From Desulfovibrio sp. (GTDB taxonomy: Bacteria; Desulfobacterota; Desulfovibrionia; Desulfovibrionales; Desulfovibrionaceae): a DNA stretch of 64,000 nucleotides. Positions 27,848-38,403 of this stretch are shown here, piece by piece. Positions within the stretch are counted from its first letter, which is position 1, and each line of letters opens with the position of its first letter. The position numbers and the translations under genes are program-made. The notes under the pieces are model-generated. The model did no database searches. It saw only the letters and a program-made list of their open reading frames with translations, and was not told where the DNA came from. Location of the stretch: contig JAQYWK010000006.1 of assembly GCA_030145055.1 (NCBI GenBank), positions 62,001 through 126,000 on the forward strand. Reading direction: 5' to 3'.

Positions 27848-28887
27848 ACACTGAAATTACCATTATAAGGCCTGATGACTGGCATCTTCACCTGAGAGAT
27901 GGAGAAATGCTGACGGCAGTACTTCCATACACTGCAAAAATTTATGGCAGAGCTATTGTTATGCCAAACCTCATGCCCCCCATTACATCAGTAGATGAGG
28001 CCGAGGAATATCGCAAAAGAATCATAGCGGCGCGTCCAGAGGGATCGAATTTCGAACCACTAATGACCTGCTATTTAACTGATGCTACCGATCCTGAAGA
28101 ACTTCGAGCAGCCTGTGCGGTTAAAGCTTTCCACGCGGTGAAACTATTTCCCGCAGGAGCTACTACCAATTCAGATAACGGTGTAACTTCGATTAAGAAT
28201 GTTTACCCTGTACTTGAAGTGATGCAGGAGCTTGGAATACCACTTTCTGTTCACGGTGAAGTGGTCGACCCTGAAGTAGACATTTTTGATCGCGAAGCAG
28301 TATTCATTGATAAAGTATTGGCTCCCCTTCGCAAAGATTTCCCTGAACTGAAAATAATTTTCGAACATCTGACCTGCAAAAAAGCAGTTGAGTATGTTCT
28401 TGATCAAGACGAATTTACGGTTGCGACAATAACACCGCACCACTTGATTCTGACCCGCAATGACCTTTTTAAGGGCGGTATGAATCCATACATGTACTGC
28501 CTGCCGGTTGCAAAAACGTTTGAAGACCGTAAAGCTCTGCGTAAAGCAGCAACTTCCGGCAATGAGAAGTTTTTCCTAGGTACGGACTCTGCACCGCATT
28601 CTTGTAAGAACAAAGAAAAGGAAGGAGCATTCGCAGGGATATTTAATGCTCCGACCTCTATTGGTTATGTCACTCAAGTTTTTGAAAGATGTGGGGAGCT
28701 TGCAAAGTTAGAAGGCTTTACATCTATATTCGGAGCCAGATTTTACGGACTCTCTCCCAATGGCAGTACAATTACACTGGCCAAAAGGGATGAACCGGTT
28801 TCTATGGATTGGCTCTTTAAGGCGGGTGAAGACAAGGTTAAAATATTTAACCCTGACACCCCCCTTTATTGGGAATTGGTTGATTGA
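27844..28887 (+). CDS. pyrC: Dihydroorotase
   Basis: 347 residues. Reversibly cyclises N-carbamoyl-L-aspartate to dihydroorotate. Metal-binding His14 and His16 (PDDWHLHLRDG) and carbamylated Lys100 (AVKLFPAGATTNS) are in place, as in the E. coli class II enzyme; HGEVVDPE and FLGTDSAPH complete the site. It overlaps the stop codon of the carbamoylase gene by four bases, so it is translationally coupled to it. Confidence 0.94.
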   Translation: MNTEITIIRPDDWHLHLRDGEMLTAVLPYTAKIYGRAIVMPNLMPPITSVDEAEEYRKRIIAARPEGSNFEPLMTCYLTDATDPEELRAACAVKAFHAVKLFPAGATTNSDNGVTSIKNVYPVLEVMQELGIPLSVHGEVVDPEVDIFDREAVFIDKVLAPLRKDFPELKIIFEHLTCKKAVEYVLDQDEFTVATITPHHLILTRNDLFKGGMNPYMYCLPVAKTFEDRKALRKAATSGNEKFFLGTDSAPHSCKNKEKEGAFAGIFNAPTSIGYVTQVFERCGELAKLEGFTSIFGARFYGLSPNGSTITLAKRDEPVSMDWLFKAGEDKVKIFNPDTPLYWELVD

Positions 28888-28890
28888 TAT

Positions 28891-28922
28891 AAGCTGAGTC
28901 GCTTTTAGACCCGGCTTTTTTT
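28891..28922 (+). terminator. Weak intrinsic terminator between pyrC and pyrE
   Basis: AAGCTGAGTC pairs with GACCCGGCTT with one mismatch and one G-T pair, followed by T7. It lies 25 bp before the pyrE start. Confidence 0.5.
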
Positions 28923-28946
28923 ACGTATAACAACAAAGGAGAAACA

Positions 28947-29642
28947 ATGGTTCCTACCGGTTTTCCAGACAAAGCAACCATAGCTGAAATTACAGCTAAA
29001 ATGCTCATCGAAGTTGAAGCTGTCCGCTTCAGAGCTGATGAGCCTTTCAAGTTTACCTCAGGCTGGGCCAGCCCGGTATACATTGATTGCCGTAAACTTA
29101 TTTCCTACCCGCGCGTTCGTTCAACTTTGATGGACTTCGGAGCTTCAGTCATTCTGAGAGACGTAGGCTTTGAATCCATCGACTGTGTTGCTGGCGGCGA
29201 AACTGCAGGTATTCCTTTCGCAGCATGGCTTTCCGAAAGACTAATGCTTCCTATGCAGTATGTGCGCAAAAAAGCAAAAGGCTTTGGTCGTGATGCACAG
29301 ATCGAAGGCGATTTCAAAGAAGGTTCCAAAGTTCTTCTAGTTGAAGATTTATCCACAGACGGACGCAGCAAAGTCACTTTTGCAGAAGCTCTTCGTCGTG
29401 CTGGCGCAGACGTGACCCATACGTTTGTCCTCTTCGAGTACGGAATTTTCCCGAACTCAGAACAGACTCTCGCTGATGCTGGTCTTGAAATGATCTCACT
29501 GGCAAACTGGTGGGACATTCTAAATGTATGTAAGAAAGAAAATTACTTTGATACCAAGTCCTTAGGCGAAGTTGAAAAGTTCTTGAATAATCCAGTAGAA
29601 TGGTCTGGAGCTCACGGCGGGATATCTACCTACCCTGAGTGA
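28947..29642 (+). CDS. pyrE: Orotate phosphoribosyltransferase
   Basis: 231 residues. Joins orotate to PRPP to give OMP. The PRPP-binding loop [14 protein letters not shown] is diagnostic, and [18 protein letters not shown] is the N-terminal substrate region. AAGGAG precedes the ATG. Last gene of the TRAP-carbamoylase-pyrC-pyrE run, across a weak hairpin. Its variant family resembles the alphaproteobacterial/archaeal type rather than the E. coli one (impression only). Confidence 0.93.
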   Translation: MVPTGFPDKATIAEITAKMLIEVEAVRFRADEPFKFTSGWASPVYIDCRKLISYPRVRSTLMDFGASVILRDVGFESIDCVAGGETAGIPFAAWLSERLMLPMQYVRKKAKGFGRDAQIEGDFKEGSKVLLVEDLSTDGRSKVTFAEALRRAGADVTHTFVLFEYGIFPNSEQTLADAGLEMISLANWWDILNVCKKENYFDTKSLGEVEKFLNNPVEWSGAHGGISTYPE

Positions 29643-29682
29643 GAGGTCCTTTAGCCCTTTTCTTACTTCTATATTCAAGTAC

Positions 29683-29723
29683 AAAAAAACCCCGAATAAC
29701 TGAGTTATTCGGGGTTTTCCTTA
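29683..29723. terminator. Bidirectional intrinsic terminator
   Basis: AAAACCCCGAATAACT pairs almost perfectly with AGTTATTCGGGGTTTT around a single-base loop region. It separates convergent pyrE and the PBP1A gene. Confidence 0.9.
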
Positions 29724-29755
29724 TTCTTTGAAATGAACTTCTTTAAAGCATAAGC

Positions 29756-32155
29756 CTAGAAGGTCTGCTTGAACAGATCTTCACTAGATGAGCCGCCGCC
29801 TTCGGAATCGTCACCGGCACCTCCAGCAACTTTAGTCGGCTGTGTTCCTTCCTTAAACGGCAGGAAGAAGGTCTTAGTAGACCCCGGTCCGGCAAGAAGA
29901 CCCGAAGAGGCATCAACCTTCGCCATCACAACTCCATCAGGCTGGGGAAAGTCCATATATGGATAATCAGTCTCAATTTTTTTACGATAGTTGACCCATA
30001 TTGGACTTGCAGCTCGGGAACCTGTTTCATACTTACCCATAGGAGTAAGCTGATCAAATCCGACAAACACACCTGTCAACAAATATGGGGAAAAGCCCAT
30101 ATACCATGCATCCTGTTCATTATTAGTTGTGCCAGTTTTACCGGCAAGAGGACGACCGAGAGCGCGTGCTCTCCAACCGGTTCCATGCTGAACCACCTCT
30201 TTTAAAAGGCTACACATTATGTACGCGGTTTGTGGACTGATAGCATCATGAACTTCAGGTATGGACTCGTACATCTGCTCACCCCAAGGGCTGTTAACCG
30301 AAAGAACAAGTCTCGGCTTAATCCGAGATCCACCGCGAGCAAAGGCTGAATAAGCTTCAACCATATTGAGTAAAGTTACGGAACCAGAACCGAGCGCAAC
30401 AGACAGATCAGCAGGAAAATCACCATCGAGACCCATAACTTTTGCACGCTCAATAATCTTATTAACACCCATTTTCTGGGCAAGTCTGATAGTCACAAGG
30501 TTTCTGGATTTTACGAGAGCGGTACGCAAAAGCGTAGGTCCGTAAAATACTCCTTCGAAATTTTGAGGTTTCCAGAGCTTACCGGCAACCATGTCGGTAT
30601 AAACAAATGGAGCATCCATAAGAATTGATGCTGTAGTGAATCCGTTATCCATTGCTGTTGAATAAACTATCGGCTTAAACGCAGAACCAGGCTGTCTTTT
30701 AGCTTGAGTTACGCGGTTAAACTGACTGGCGTGAAAGGAATAACCGCCAACCATAGCTTTGACTTCACCGGATCGAGGGTCCATGGAGACCAAGCCGCCC
30801 TGAACAACAGGCCTTTGAACTAAGTCTACAAGCCAGTTCAAATCGCCAAGTTCAGGAGTATCGGGATCGACTTGATTGAAATTGACTTCACTCCCGTCTT
30901 TAAAGAAAGCTTTAGTCAATTTAGCCCAAACAACATTGCCGGTCTTCAATATTTTAGTCGCATCTTTAACAGGACGAACGTCTTCAGGAGCTTTACGAAT
31001 ATTAGGTTCACGGCACCATTTCATGCTGGTTACCGGCATTTTTGCGCTGTATTTACCAAACTTAACTAATGCTTCTTTTTTAGAAACTTTGGTCACCAGA
31101 ACTTTAACCCATTTGCCAGGTCTAAGGTCCGAGAAAGGTATTACTTCCGAATTCAAAAACTTTGCGTACTGGGTAGGAGCAAGTTCAGCCAAAGGTCCGC
31201 GCCAACCGCGGCGACGTGTCGAGCTTTCAAGTCCATTCCTAACAGCATCATCGGCAGCAATCTGATGTTTTAAGTCACACGCAGTTACAACATTCAGTCC
31301 GCCATTATATACAGTTTCTTCGCCATACTTATCTATAAGCCAGCGTCTGACTTCTTCCAAATAATACGGACCAGCCTGCCATGATGGATCTTCCATACTT
31401 TTGTATACAAGCGGCTCATCTACTGCATTATTATATTCGTCCTTACCAATCCATCCCTGCGCATACATCTGACCAAGCACATACAATTGACGTGCTCTTG
31501 CCTTTTCAGGATGTTTATATGGATCATAGCGACTAGGAGCCTGCGGAAGACCCGCCAAAAGAGCAGACTCTGCAATTGATAAATCGCTAACATGTTTAGC
31601 GAAGTAAATGCGAGCTGCAGCTTCAACACCGTACGCTCCGGCGCCAAGATAAATTTGATTCAGATAAATTGTGAGAATTTCATCTTTTTCAAGGTAATGC
31701 TCAAGTCTGAAGGCGAGAATGGCTTCTTTAATTTTTCGTTTATAGCTTTTTTCAGGAGTCAGAAGCAGTCTTTTAATTATCTGCTGTGTAACGGTACTTC
31801 CGCCCTGTCTAATGCCGCCAGTTCTGAGATTGGCAACAAAAGCCCTCGAAATAGCTGAAAAATCAACACCGTCATGCTCATAAAAGGACGCGTCTTCGGC
31901 TGCAAGAAAAGCCTTAGGAAGAAACGGTGTCATTTCATCTATTCTAACCAAAAAGCGCTTTTCTTTGTAGAAATAGCCAAGCACTTTGCTATCATGAGTA
32001 TAAACAGTCGTTACAAGTGGAGGACTGTAATCAGTGATATTTTTAAAACCTGGCAAATCTCTGGATGCCCAATAGTAAAGACCAGCCATAGAAGAGATTC
32101 CGAGAATCCCTATCAGAAGCATTACTATAAGACTTATTTTATAAACTTTCTTCAT
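29756..32155 (-). CDS. mrcA: Penicillin-binding protein 1A, bifunctional transglycosylase/transpeptidase
   Basis: 799 residues. One N-terminal membrane helix (about 8-30), a GT51 glycosyltransferase with catalytic Glu87 (AAEDASFYEHDG) and the GGSTVTQQI motif, then a PBP transpeptidase with the active Ser in GSAFKP near residue 490, SRN, and KTGTT. It polymerises and cross-links peptidoglycan. The C-terminus ends in a Gly/Ser-rich acidic tail. An insertion between the two catalytic domains (about 300-440) matches the OB-like domain of PBP1A. Confidence 0.93.
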   Translation of the reverse strand: MKKVYKISLIVMLLIGILGISSMAGLYYWASRDLPGFKNITDYSPPLVTTVYTHDSKVLGYFYKEKRFLVRIDEMTPFLPKAFLAAEDASFYEHDGVDFSAISRAFVANLRTGGIRQGGSTVTQQIIKRLLLTPEKSYKRKIKEAILAFRLEHYLEKDEILTIYLNQIYLGAGAYGVEAAARIYFAKHVSDLSIAESALLAGLPQAPSRYDPYKHPEKARARQLYVLGQMYAQGWIGKDEYNNAVDEPLVYKSMEDPSWQAGPYYLEEVRRWLIDKYGEETVYNGGLNVVTACDLKHQIAADDAVRNGLESSTRRRGWRGPLAELAPTQYAKFLNSEVIPFSDLRPGKWVKVLVTKVSKKEALVKFGKYSAKMPVTSMKWCREPNIRKAPEDVRPVKDATKILKTGNVVWAKLTKAFFKDGSEVNFNQVDPDTPELGDLNWLVDLVQRPVVQGGLVSMDPRSGEVKAMVGGYSFHASQFNRVTQAKRQPGSAFKPIVYSTAMDNGFTTASILMDAPFVYTDMVAGKLWKPQNFEGVFYGPTLLRTALVKSRNLVTIRLAQKMGVNKIIERAKVMGLDGDFPADLSVALGSGSVTLLNMVEAYSAFARGGSRIKPRLVLSVNSPWGEQMYESIPEVHDAISPQTAYIMCSLLKEVVQHGTGWRARALGRPLAGKTGTTNNEQDAWYMGFSPYLLTGVFVGFDQLTPMGKYETGSRAASPIWVNYRKKIETDYPYMDFPQPDGVVMAKVDASSGLLAGPGSTKTFFLPFKEGTQPTKVAGGAGDDSEGGGSSSEDLFKQTF

Positions 32156-32242
32156 CTGTAAATCTCACAAGCCGCCAGAACCGGCAGCTGATCAGGATAA
32201 CAATTAATCAAAATTTTAAATTCATATTCGTAAACGCACAAA

Positions 32243-32770
32243 CTATTCAGGGGGGGAATCAAAACCCCATGCAATGCGGAGTTTTTCATGTATTTTTCTA
32301 GCTTTCACCAAAGAAACATCTAAAGATTTAAGCAATTTCCCAGCAGTTTTATTCTCTTGCTGAGCAAGACAACCGGCAACCTCAAGAATACTGATTTGAC
32401 CATTCTCGCTAGTCCAAAAAGGGAACAGGCGACAGTAATAAGGACGAGCTTCTTGAGGAATACGACACCCTTCAGGACCTAAAAACAAACACTTTCCAAA
32501 CTCATCCAAAGCCAGACGATAATGAGTCCCCCCCAGAGGGAACAACTCTCTGACAGTTCGGCGTTGATCTGGAAACAATCGCAATAAATTTTCAATAAAA
32601 ATAGCGGTATTCGGCTGTAAAACGAACCCGCCTAAATCGGGAGCGCACTCTAAAATGCGCTCCCGTTCATATTTAGATATCGGAAAACAAAGATCTTCAC
32701 ATCCCGGAGTTAATTCGCAACATGTTGGACCTTTAGCAGCACAGCGGGCACAAACAAAAGGATCATTCAT
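32243..32770 (-). CDS. YkgJ-family cysteine cluster protein
   Basis: 175 residues from the ATG; an in-frame GTG four codons upstream cannot be excluded because neither has a clear ribosome site. Cysteines are arranged as CARCAAKGPTCC, GCEDLCFP, then later GCRIP and YYCRLFPFW, the pattern of putative zinc or iron-sulfur proteins of the YkgJ group. The function of the family is unknown. It lies between purF and the PBP1A gene on the same strand. Confidence 0.75.
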   Translation of the reverse strand: MNDPFVCARCAAKGPTCCELTPGCEDLCFPISKYERERILECAPDLGGFVLQPNTAIFIENLLRLFPDQRRTVRELFPLGGTHYRLALDEFGKCLFLGPEGCRIPQEARPYYCRLFPFWTSENGQISILEVAGCLAQQENKTAGKLLKSLDVSLVKARKIHEKLRIAWGFDSPPE

Positions 32771-32797
32771 AAACAAATACACTCTGTAAGATGGATG

Positions 32798-34189
32798 CTA
32801 GCATTTATCTTCCAAACACATTTTACCCCCGCCCTTACAAGGAGGGATAGGGTAATTGCCGTCAAAACAAGCTAGGCAATATGAATCTTTATCTTCTACG
32901 GACTCAAGAAGACCTTCGATTGAAAGGTAGTGAAGTGAATCAAGTCCGATGAAACGTGCGATTTCCTCTTCAGTACTATTGGCAGCGATGAGCTCGCCCT
33001 TGGATGAAAAGTCAATACCGTAATAACAAGGGAAGCGAATAGCAGGACAACTTACACGCATGTGAATTTCACGTGCGCCAAGTGCTCTCAACTCTTTAAC
33101 TCTTGTACGGATAGTGGTTCCGCGAACAATGGAATCTTCGATGATCATAATGCTCTTGCCTTTGATCATACTGCGAACAGGGTTAAGTTTCATCTTAACA
33201 CTGAAATCACGCATATCCTGCGAAGGCTGAATAAAAGTACGGCCTACGTAGTGATTTCGAATCATAGCAAGTTCAAGCGGCAATCCAGATTCCTGTGAAT
33301 ACCCAACAGCGGCATAGTTACCGGAGTCAGGGAAAGGCATTACGAAATCAACATCCTGCGGCATTTCTTTGGCCAGAACTTTACCCATTTTTTTACGTCT
33401 TTCGTAAACAACTTCATCAAAAATAATGGAGTCAGGACGTGCAAAGTAAATGAGTTCAAAAATACACTGTCTTTTAGGAGTCTTTTCATCATATATATAT
33501 GATTTAAGATTACCGTTTTCAACAACGACCATTTCACCCTTTTTAACAGGGCGAATAGATTCGGCGTCAATAAGATCAAAGGCACAAGTTTCAGATGCGA
33601 AAACATAGTTATCGCCAAGACGCCCGATAGCAAGTGGGCGGAAACCATGAGGATCTTTAACGGCAATAAGTTTGTCATTTGCCATAATCAAAAGAGAGAA
33701 TGCACCCTTAACTTTTTTACAAGCCTTCATGATCGCATCTTCGATAGTATTGCCATTAAGATTCTTTGCAATCAGATGAACAAAAACTTCTGAATCCATA
33801 GTGGTCTGGAAAATAGATCCCTGCGCTTCGAGCTCTTCACGTAGTTCCTTGGTATTCACAAGGTTTCCGTTGTGAGCAATCGCAAGACGTAAATCGCCAA
33901 ACCTTACAATAAAGGGCTGAGCATTTCGAATAAGAGATGCGCCTGTAGTAGAATAGCGAACATGACCAATAGCAATGTTACCTTTCAGCTCTTTGCTTAA
34001 GTGACGCTCATTAAAAACATCCCCGACAAGTCCCATGCCTTTTTGTTCACGAATCTGACTGCCGTCCCAGGTGACTATACCAGCAGATTCCTGACCACGA
34101 TGCTGCATTGCGTATAGACCGAAATAGGTCATACGCGCCGCTTCCGGATGATTGTATATACCAAAAAGTCCGCAGTATTCTTTTTTCAT
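32798..34189 (-). CDS. purF: Amidophosphoribosyltransferase
   Basis: 463 residues. First committed step of purine synthesis: PRPP plus glutamine to phosphoribosylamine. Cys6 (MKKEYCGLFGIY) becomes the N-terminal nucleophile after removal of a five-residue propeptide, as in B. subtilis-type enzymes. MQHRGQESAGI and IAHNGNLVN belong to the glutaminase, and MIIEDSIVRGTTIR is the PRPP loop. C-terminal cysteines (CLACFDGNYP) fit the iron-sulfur form. It follows carB after a hairpin. Confidence 0.95.
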   Translation of the reverse strand: MKKEYCGLFGIYNHPEAARMTYFGLYAMQHRGQESAGIVTWDGSQIREQKGMGLVGDVFNERHLSKELKGNIAIGHVRYSTTGASLIRNAQPFIVRFGDLRLAIAHNGNLVNTKELREELEAQGSIFQTTMDSEVFVHLIAKNLNGNTIEDAIMKACKKVKGAFSLLIMANDKLIAVKDPHGFRPLAIGRLGDNYVFASETCAFDLIDAESIRPVKKGEMVVVENGNLKSYIYDEKTPKRQCIFELIYFARPDSIIFDEVVYERRKKMGKVLAKEMPQDVDFVMPFPDSGNYAAVGYSQESGLPLELAMIRNHYVGRTFIQPSQDMRDFSVKMKLNPVRSMIKGKSIMIIEDSIVRGTTIRTRVKELRALGAREIHMRVSCPAIRFPCYYGIDFSSKGELIAANSTEEEIARFIGLDSLHYLSIEGLLESVEDKDSYCLACFDGNYPIPPCKGGGKMCLEDKC

Positions 34190-34205
34190 ATTTCCTGCTT
34201 TTGTA

Positions 34206-34242
34206 TTAAAAAAGGAAAGGACCGAAGCGTTACGCCCGGTCC
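34206..34242 (-). terminator. Intrinsic terminator after carB
   Basis: On the minus strand GGACCG and CGGTCC pair around a 12-nt loop that itself can pair (GCGT/ACGC), followed by a T-rich run. It lies in the 76-bp gap between carB and purF, so purF needs its own promoter or read-through. Confidence 0.65.
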
Positions 34243-34265
34243 GTTAATTTCCAGTTTATTTAGTT

Positions 34266-37200
34266 TTAAATATCCATGTTGTGGTAGTGCTGTAAGCACC
34301 TTACATCAAGCCCTTTGCCGCGATGCTCTTTAATGGCCTGCCCCATAGCATGTGCACCGGCAACAGTTGTTGTATATGCTAATCCGTACAATAACGCTGT
34401 TTGTCTGATCTGTTTAGAATCGCTTACAGTCTTCTTATCTGATGGCGTATTAATCAAAAGATCAATGTCATTGTTTTTAATGTAATCAACAACATGTGGA
34501 CGCCCTTCATTCACTTTAAGTATCTTCTCATTTTCAATTCCCTTAGCATTAAGGAAATCCGCGGTTCCGCCAGTTGCAAGGATTTTAAATCCAAGCTCTT
34601 TGAAAATCTGAGCGGTAGGAATAATGCCTTCTTTATCCCGGTCTTTAACTGAAATAAAGACTGTTCCGTCAAGAGGAAGTTTAAGTCCTGCGCCAAGCTG
34701 TGCTTTCATAAAAGCAAGTCCAGGCAGAACATCCATTCCCATAACTTCACCTGTTGAACGCATTTCTGGTCCGAGTTTCACATCAACATTCGGGAACTTG
34801 TTAAATGGAAATACGGCTTCCTTAACAGAGTAGAACCCTTCTTTACGCTGTGACCAAGGATCAAGATCGACAAGTTTTTCGCCGAGCATAACTCTAGTTG
34901 CAAATTTCGCAAGCTGAATGCCTGTTGCCTTACTTACGAAAGGAACAGTCCTTGAGGCTCTAGGGTTAACTTCGATGATGAAAACAACATCGTCCTTAAC
35001 TGCGAACTGAATATTCATTAATCCGACAATTTCAAGCTCTGCTGCGAGAGCTACAGTCTGACGTTCAATCTCTTTAACAATTTCAGGGCTGAGAGTATGA
35101 GGTGGCAATACGCATGCTGAATCACCGGAATGAATTCCAGCTTCTTCAATATGCTCCATCACGCCAGCAACATAAGTCTGATCGCCATCTGAAAGAGCAT
35201 CAACATCAACTTCGACCGCGTTCTCAAGAAACTTATCAATCAAAATTGGATGTTCAGGAGAAACAACCGATGCTTCGCGGAAGTATGATTCAAATTCCTC
35301 ATCACTCCAGACGATATCCATTCCGCGTCCACCAAGTACATATGAAGGACGAAGAACAAGCGGATAAGTAAGTTCAGTAGCAATCTTCTGTGCATCTTCG
35401 AGGGAACGTGCTGTTCCATTCGGTGGCTGCTTAAGATCAAGCTTATTAAGTAGAGCCTGGAATCTTTCTCTGTCTTCAGCGCGGTCAATGGAATCCGGGG
35501 AAGTTCCCAAAATTTTGACTCCGGCTTTGAGCAAAGGAATTGCAAGATTCAGCGGAGTCTGCCCGCCAAACTGAACAATGATCCCATCAGGCTTTTCAAA
35601 TTCAACAATATTAAGCACATCTTCATAAGTAAGAGGCTCAAAGTAAAGTCTATCGGAAGTATCGTAATCAGTTGAAACTGTTTCAGGGTTTGAGTTAACC
35701 ATAATTGACTTCACGCCCATCTCTTCAAGAGCAAAAGCGGAATGACAACAACAGTAATCAAATTCAATTCCCTGACCGATTCTGTTAGGACCACCTCCCA
35801 GAATCATAACCTTGCGACCTTCCATCTCTTTCGCTTCCTGCCCTGTTTCATACGTAGAGTAGAAGTAGGGAGTATAAGCTTCGAATTCAGCGGCGCAAGT
35901 ATCAACTAAGTAATATGTAGGAATAATATCAAGATTCTTTCTGAAAGTTCTGACATCTGCTTCGCTCTGCTTCCATAATGTAGCAAGCTGCGGATCAGAA
36001 TAACCTAGCTCTTTTGCTTTCTTAAGCATATTTGGAATTTCAGGATTATCAGAGTACATGCCGACTTCGAGAGTGAACTTCTTAAGCTTTTCTTCGAAAC
36101 GGACAAGCTCTTCACACTGATTCAAGTACCAAGGATCAATCTTAGTATATTCGAACACTTCTTCTACAGTAAATCCGCAAAGGAATGCATCACGAAGAGC
36201 AAAGATACGTTTGGAGTTAGGCTTACGGAGAAGGCCGATCAACTCGTCGCGGTCAACATTGCATTGTTCAAAATCTTTACCGAAACCGGGCATTCCGACT
36301 TCCAAAGAGCGTAAACCTTTTTGCAGAGCTTCTTTAAAAGTACGCCCGATAGCCATAGTCTCACCAACACTCTTCATAGCAGTGGTAAGGTAATCTTCAG
36401 CTCCGGGGAACTTCTCAAAGGTGAAACGAGGGATCTTGATTACACAGTAGTCAATGGACGGTTCAAAGGAAGCCATTGTCTCACGGGTAATATCGTTTGG
36501 AAGTTCATCAAGTGTGTAACCAACAGCAAGCTTAGCTGCGATCTTAGCAATCGGAAAGCCTGTTGCCTTGGATGCCAAGGCTGATGAACGGGAAACACGA
36601 GGATTCATTTCAATAATTGCAAGTTCTCCATTCGCAGGATTGATCGCAAACTGAACATTCGATCCACCGGTTTCAACACCGATTTCACGCATGATCGCAA
36701 GAGATGCATCTCTCAAAATCTGATATTCAACATCCGTAAGGGTCTGAGCCGGAGCAACTGTTATGGAGTCTCCGGTGTGAACGCCCATTGGATCAATATT
36801 TTCAATGGAACAAATAATTACGCAGTTATCTTTAGTGTCGCGCATTACTTCAAGCTCGTACTCTTTCCATCCAAGAATGGATTCTTCGAGCATAACTTCG
36901 TTTTGGAGACTTGCGTTAATCCCCTGCATGGCGATGTCTTCAAGATCATCCATATTATATGCAACGCCACCGCCAGTTCCACCTAAGGTGAAAGCGGGAC
37001 GAATAATAATCGGGAAATCAATTTTTTTACCCCAGTAACGCACATCATCAATATTGCGAGCAATACCGCTGAATGGTACTTTAAGTCCGATCTTTTCCAT
37101 AGCTGCGCGGAAAAGTTCTCTGCTTTCTGCCTTTTCGATGACATCAACAGAAGCACCGATAAGCTCTACTCCGAACTTTTTCAGAATACCCATCTCGGCA

Positions 37201-37505
37201 ACCGCTAGAGCAGTATTCAGAGCAGTCTGTCCGCCAAGAGTCGGTAGCAAAGCATCAGGTCTTTCCTTTTCAATGATCTTCGCAACAGTTTCAGGCTCTA
37301 TTGGTTCAATATATGTTCGATCCGCGAGATGTGGATCAGTCATAATTGTTGCAGGATTTGAGTTAACGAGAATAACTTCGTAACCTTCTTCCTTAAGAGC
37401 TTTAAGAGCCTGAGTGCCGGAATAATCGAACTCACAGGCCTGACCAATCACAATCGGCCCGGAGCCGATGAGCATAATTTTTTTGATATCAGTGCGTTTA
37501 GGCAT
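34266..37505 (-). CDS. carB: Carbamoyl-phosphate synthase large subunit
   Basis: 1079 residues. Makes carbamoyl phosphate for pyrimidine and arginine synthesis. Two homologous ATP-grasp halves are visible: the first opens [20 protein letters not shown], the second [20 protein letters not shown]. The C-terminal MGS-like allosteric domain contains [15 protein letters not shown]. The ATG at 37505 begins MPKRTDI, the usual family start; a GTG three codons earlier is less likely. No carA is adjacent. Confidence 0.96.
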   Translation of the reverse strand: MPKRTDIKKIMLIGSGPIVIGQACEFDYSGTQALKALKEEGYEVILVNSNPATIMTDPHLADRTYIEPIEPETVAKIIEKERPDALLPTLGGQTALNTALAVAEMGILKKFGVELIGASVDVIEKAESRELFRAAMEKIGLKVPFSGIARNIDDVRYWGKKIDFPIIIRPAFTLGGTGGGVAYNMDDLEDIAMQGINASLQNEVMLEESILGWKEYELEVMRDTKDNCVIICSIENIDPMGVHTGDSITVAPAQTLTDVEYQILRDASLAIMREIGVETGGSNVQFAINPANGELAIIEMNPRVSRSSALASKATGFPIAKIAAKLAVGYTLDELPNDITRETMASFEPSIDYCVIKIPRFTFEKFPGAEDYLTTAMKSVGETMAIGRTFKEALQKGLRSLEVGMPGFGKDFEQCNVDRDELIGLLRKPNSKRIFALRDAFLCGFTVEEVFEYTKIDPWYLNQCEELVRFEEKLKKFTLEVGMYSDNPEIPNMLKKAKELGYSDPQLATLWKQSEADVRTFRKNLDIIPTYYLVDTCAAEFEAYTPYFYSTYETGQEAKEMEGRKVMILGGGPNRIGQGIEFDYCCCHSAFALEEMGVKSIMVNSNPETVSTDYDTSDRLYFEPLTYEDVLNIVEFEKPDGIIVQFGGQTPLNLAIPLLKAGVKILGTSPDSIDRAEDRERFQALLNKLDLKQPPNGTARSLEDAQKIATELTYPLVLRPSYVLGGRGMDIVWSDEEFESYFREASVVSPEHPILIDKFLENAVEVDVDALSDGDQTYVAGVMEHIEEAGIHSGDSACVLPPHTLSPEIVKEIERQTVALAAELEIVGLMNIQFAVKDDVVFIIEVNPRASRTVPFVSKATGIQLAKFATRVMLGEKLVDLDPWSQRKEGFYSVKEAVFPFNKFPNVDVKLGPEMRSTGEVMGMDVLPGLAFMKAQLGAGLKLPLDGTVFISVKDRDKEGIIPTAQIFKELGFKILATGGTADFLNAKGIENEKILKVNEGRPHVVDYIKNNDIDLLINTPSDKKTVSDSKQIRQTALLYGLAYTTTVAGAHAMGQAIKEHRGKGLDVRCLQHYHNMDI

Positions 37506-37635
37506 GAACTCCACCCAAATATGGTTTGAGATATTATCTTTAGGACTTTTTTAGTGACAGAATGGCATAAAACATTACGCGAAGATGAGCAAGTCTCGAA
37601 TAACCCTCTTTTTTAGTATATTTTAGATCCACACA

Positions 37636-37664
37636 TTGACAAACACTGTAAATGAATTTAAATA
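37636..37664 (+). promoter_or_regulatory. Possible promoter for a leaderless feoA-like mRNA
   Basis: A perfect TTGACA at 37636-37641, a 17-nt spacer and a poor -10 (TAAATA, 37659-37664) would start transcription close to the ATG at 37674. There is no ribosome site before that ATG. Tentative. Confidence 0.3.
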
Positions 37665-37673
37665 TCAATTGCA

Positions 37674-37934
37674 ATGAACGAACTCGCAAATACAACAAAA
37701 CCGAGATCCCTTACCTGTTTTGGTAAAGGTGTATCTGTGAGGGTTATCAAATTAGAAGGCGGCAGATGTTTCTGTAGTCGTCTGTTATCTATGGGCATAA
37801 TCCCTGGAACCATTATAAATGTGCTTTCGAACTGCGGCAGAATGACCATAAAAATTCGTTCATCACAGTATGCATTGGGACAAGAAATGGCTAACAAAAT
37901 ATTAGCTATTCCCATATGTGGATGCTGTGATTAA
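37674..37934 (+). CDS. FeoA-domain protein
   Basis: 86 residues, with an SH3-like FeoA fold: VRVIKLEGGRCFCSRLLSMG, IIPGTIINVLSN and KIRSSQYALGQEMANKILAI. FeoA proteins assist the FeoB ferrous-iron transporter or form part of regulators. No feoB is adjacent. Extra cysteines (CFC, and the C-terminal CGCCD) are unusual and could bind metal. No Shine-Dalgarno is seen. The next small gene follows after 11 bp. Confidence 0.75.
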   Translation: MNELANTTKPRSLTCFGKGVSVRVIKLEGGRCFCSRLLSMGIIPGTIINVLSNCGRMTIKIRSSQYALGQEMANKILAIPICGCCD

Positions 37935-37945
37935 GGAGAATTATC

Positions 37946-38212
37946 ATGGATTCAGGCACTAAATGGAGCGCAATAGAACTTTTAGCAAATGATTCTTCTG
38001 CGTTTTCTGCTGATCTACTTAAGATGAAAAAAATTCATGATAATTTACGGACCACGTTCGGTGTCTGGGCTAGTACTCAAGACTCCGTAGATGCTATGAA
38101 CTCGCTTGCCACTTTTAAAGACCAAGCTGAGCGAACCGAAGGGCGAATTATTAACTTCGTTATTGACGGAGTTTCGGTACCTTACGACATCCCTGACAAG
38201 AAAAAAGCATAA
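37946..38212 (+). CDS. Small protein of unknown function downstream of feoA-like gene
   Basis: 88 residues. AAGGAG before the ATG and an 11-bp gap from the FeoA-like gene support a real cotranscribed gene. It is hydrophilic, with a predicted helical centre, no membrane segment and a basic C-terminus (PDKKKA). No family recognised. The context hints at iron-related function only weakly. Confidence 0.65.
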   Translation: MDSGTKWSAIELLANDSSAFSADLLKMKKIHDNLRTTFGVWASTQDSVDAMNSLATFKDQAERTEGRIINFVIDGVSVPYDIPDKKKA

Positions 38213-38403
38213 CCTCAGCAAATTACGCGCCACTTGCTTTGTATCAGCCTGCATAAAAATTCAGCCCATTCCAACGCAAATTAGCAGACTCAATTTTACA
38301 AGTTAAACCTCACGACTTTTAAATCACTCAATAATTCCGGTACAATTTAATTTAGGCAATATGGATAATTGCCTTATTTTAGGTGTTCTGGCAGGATATT
38401 CTT

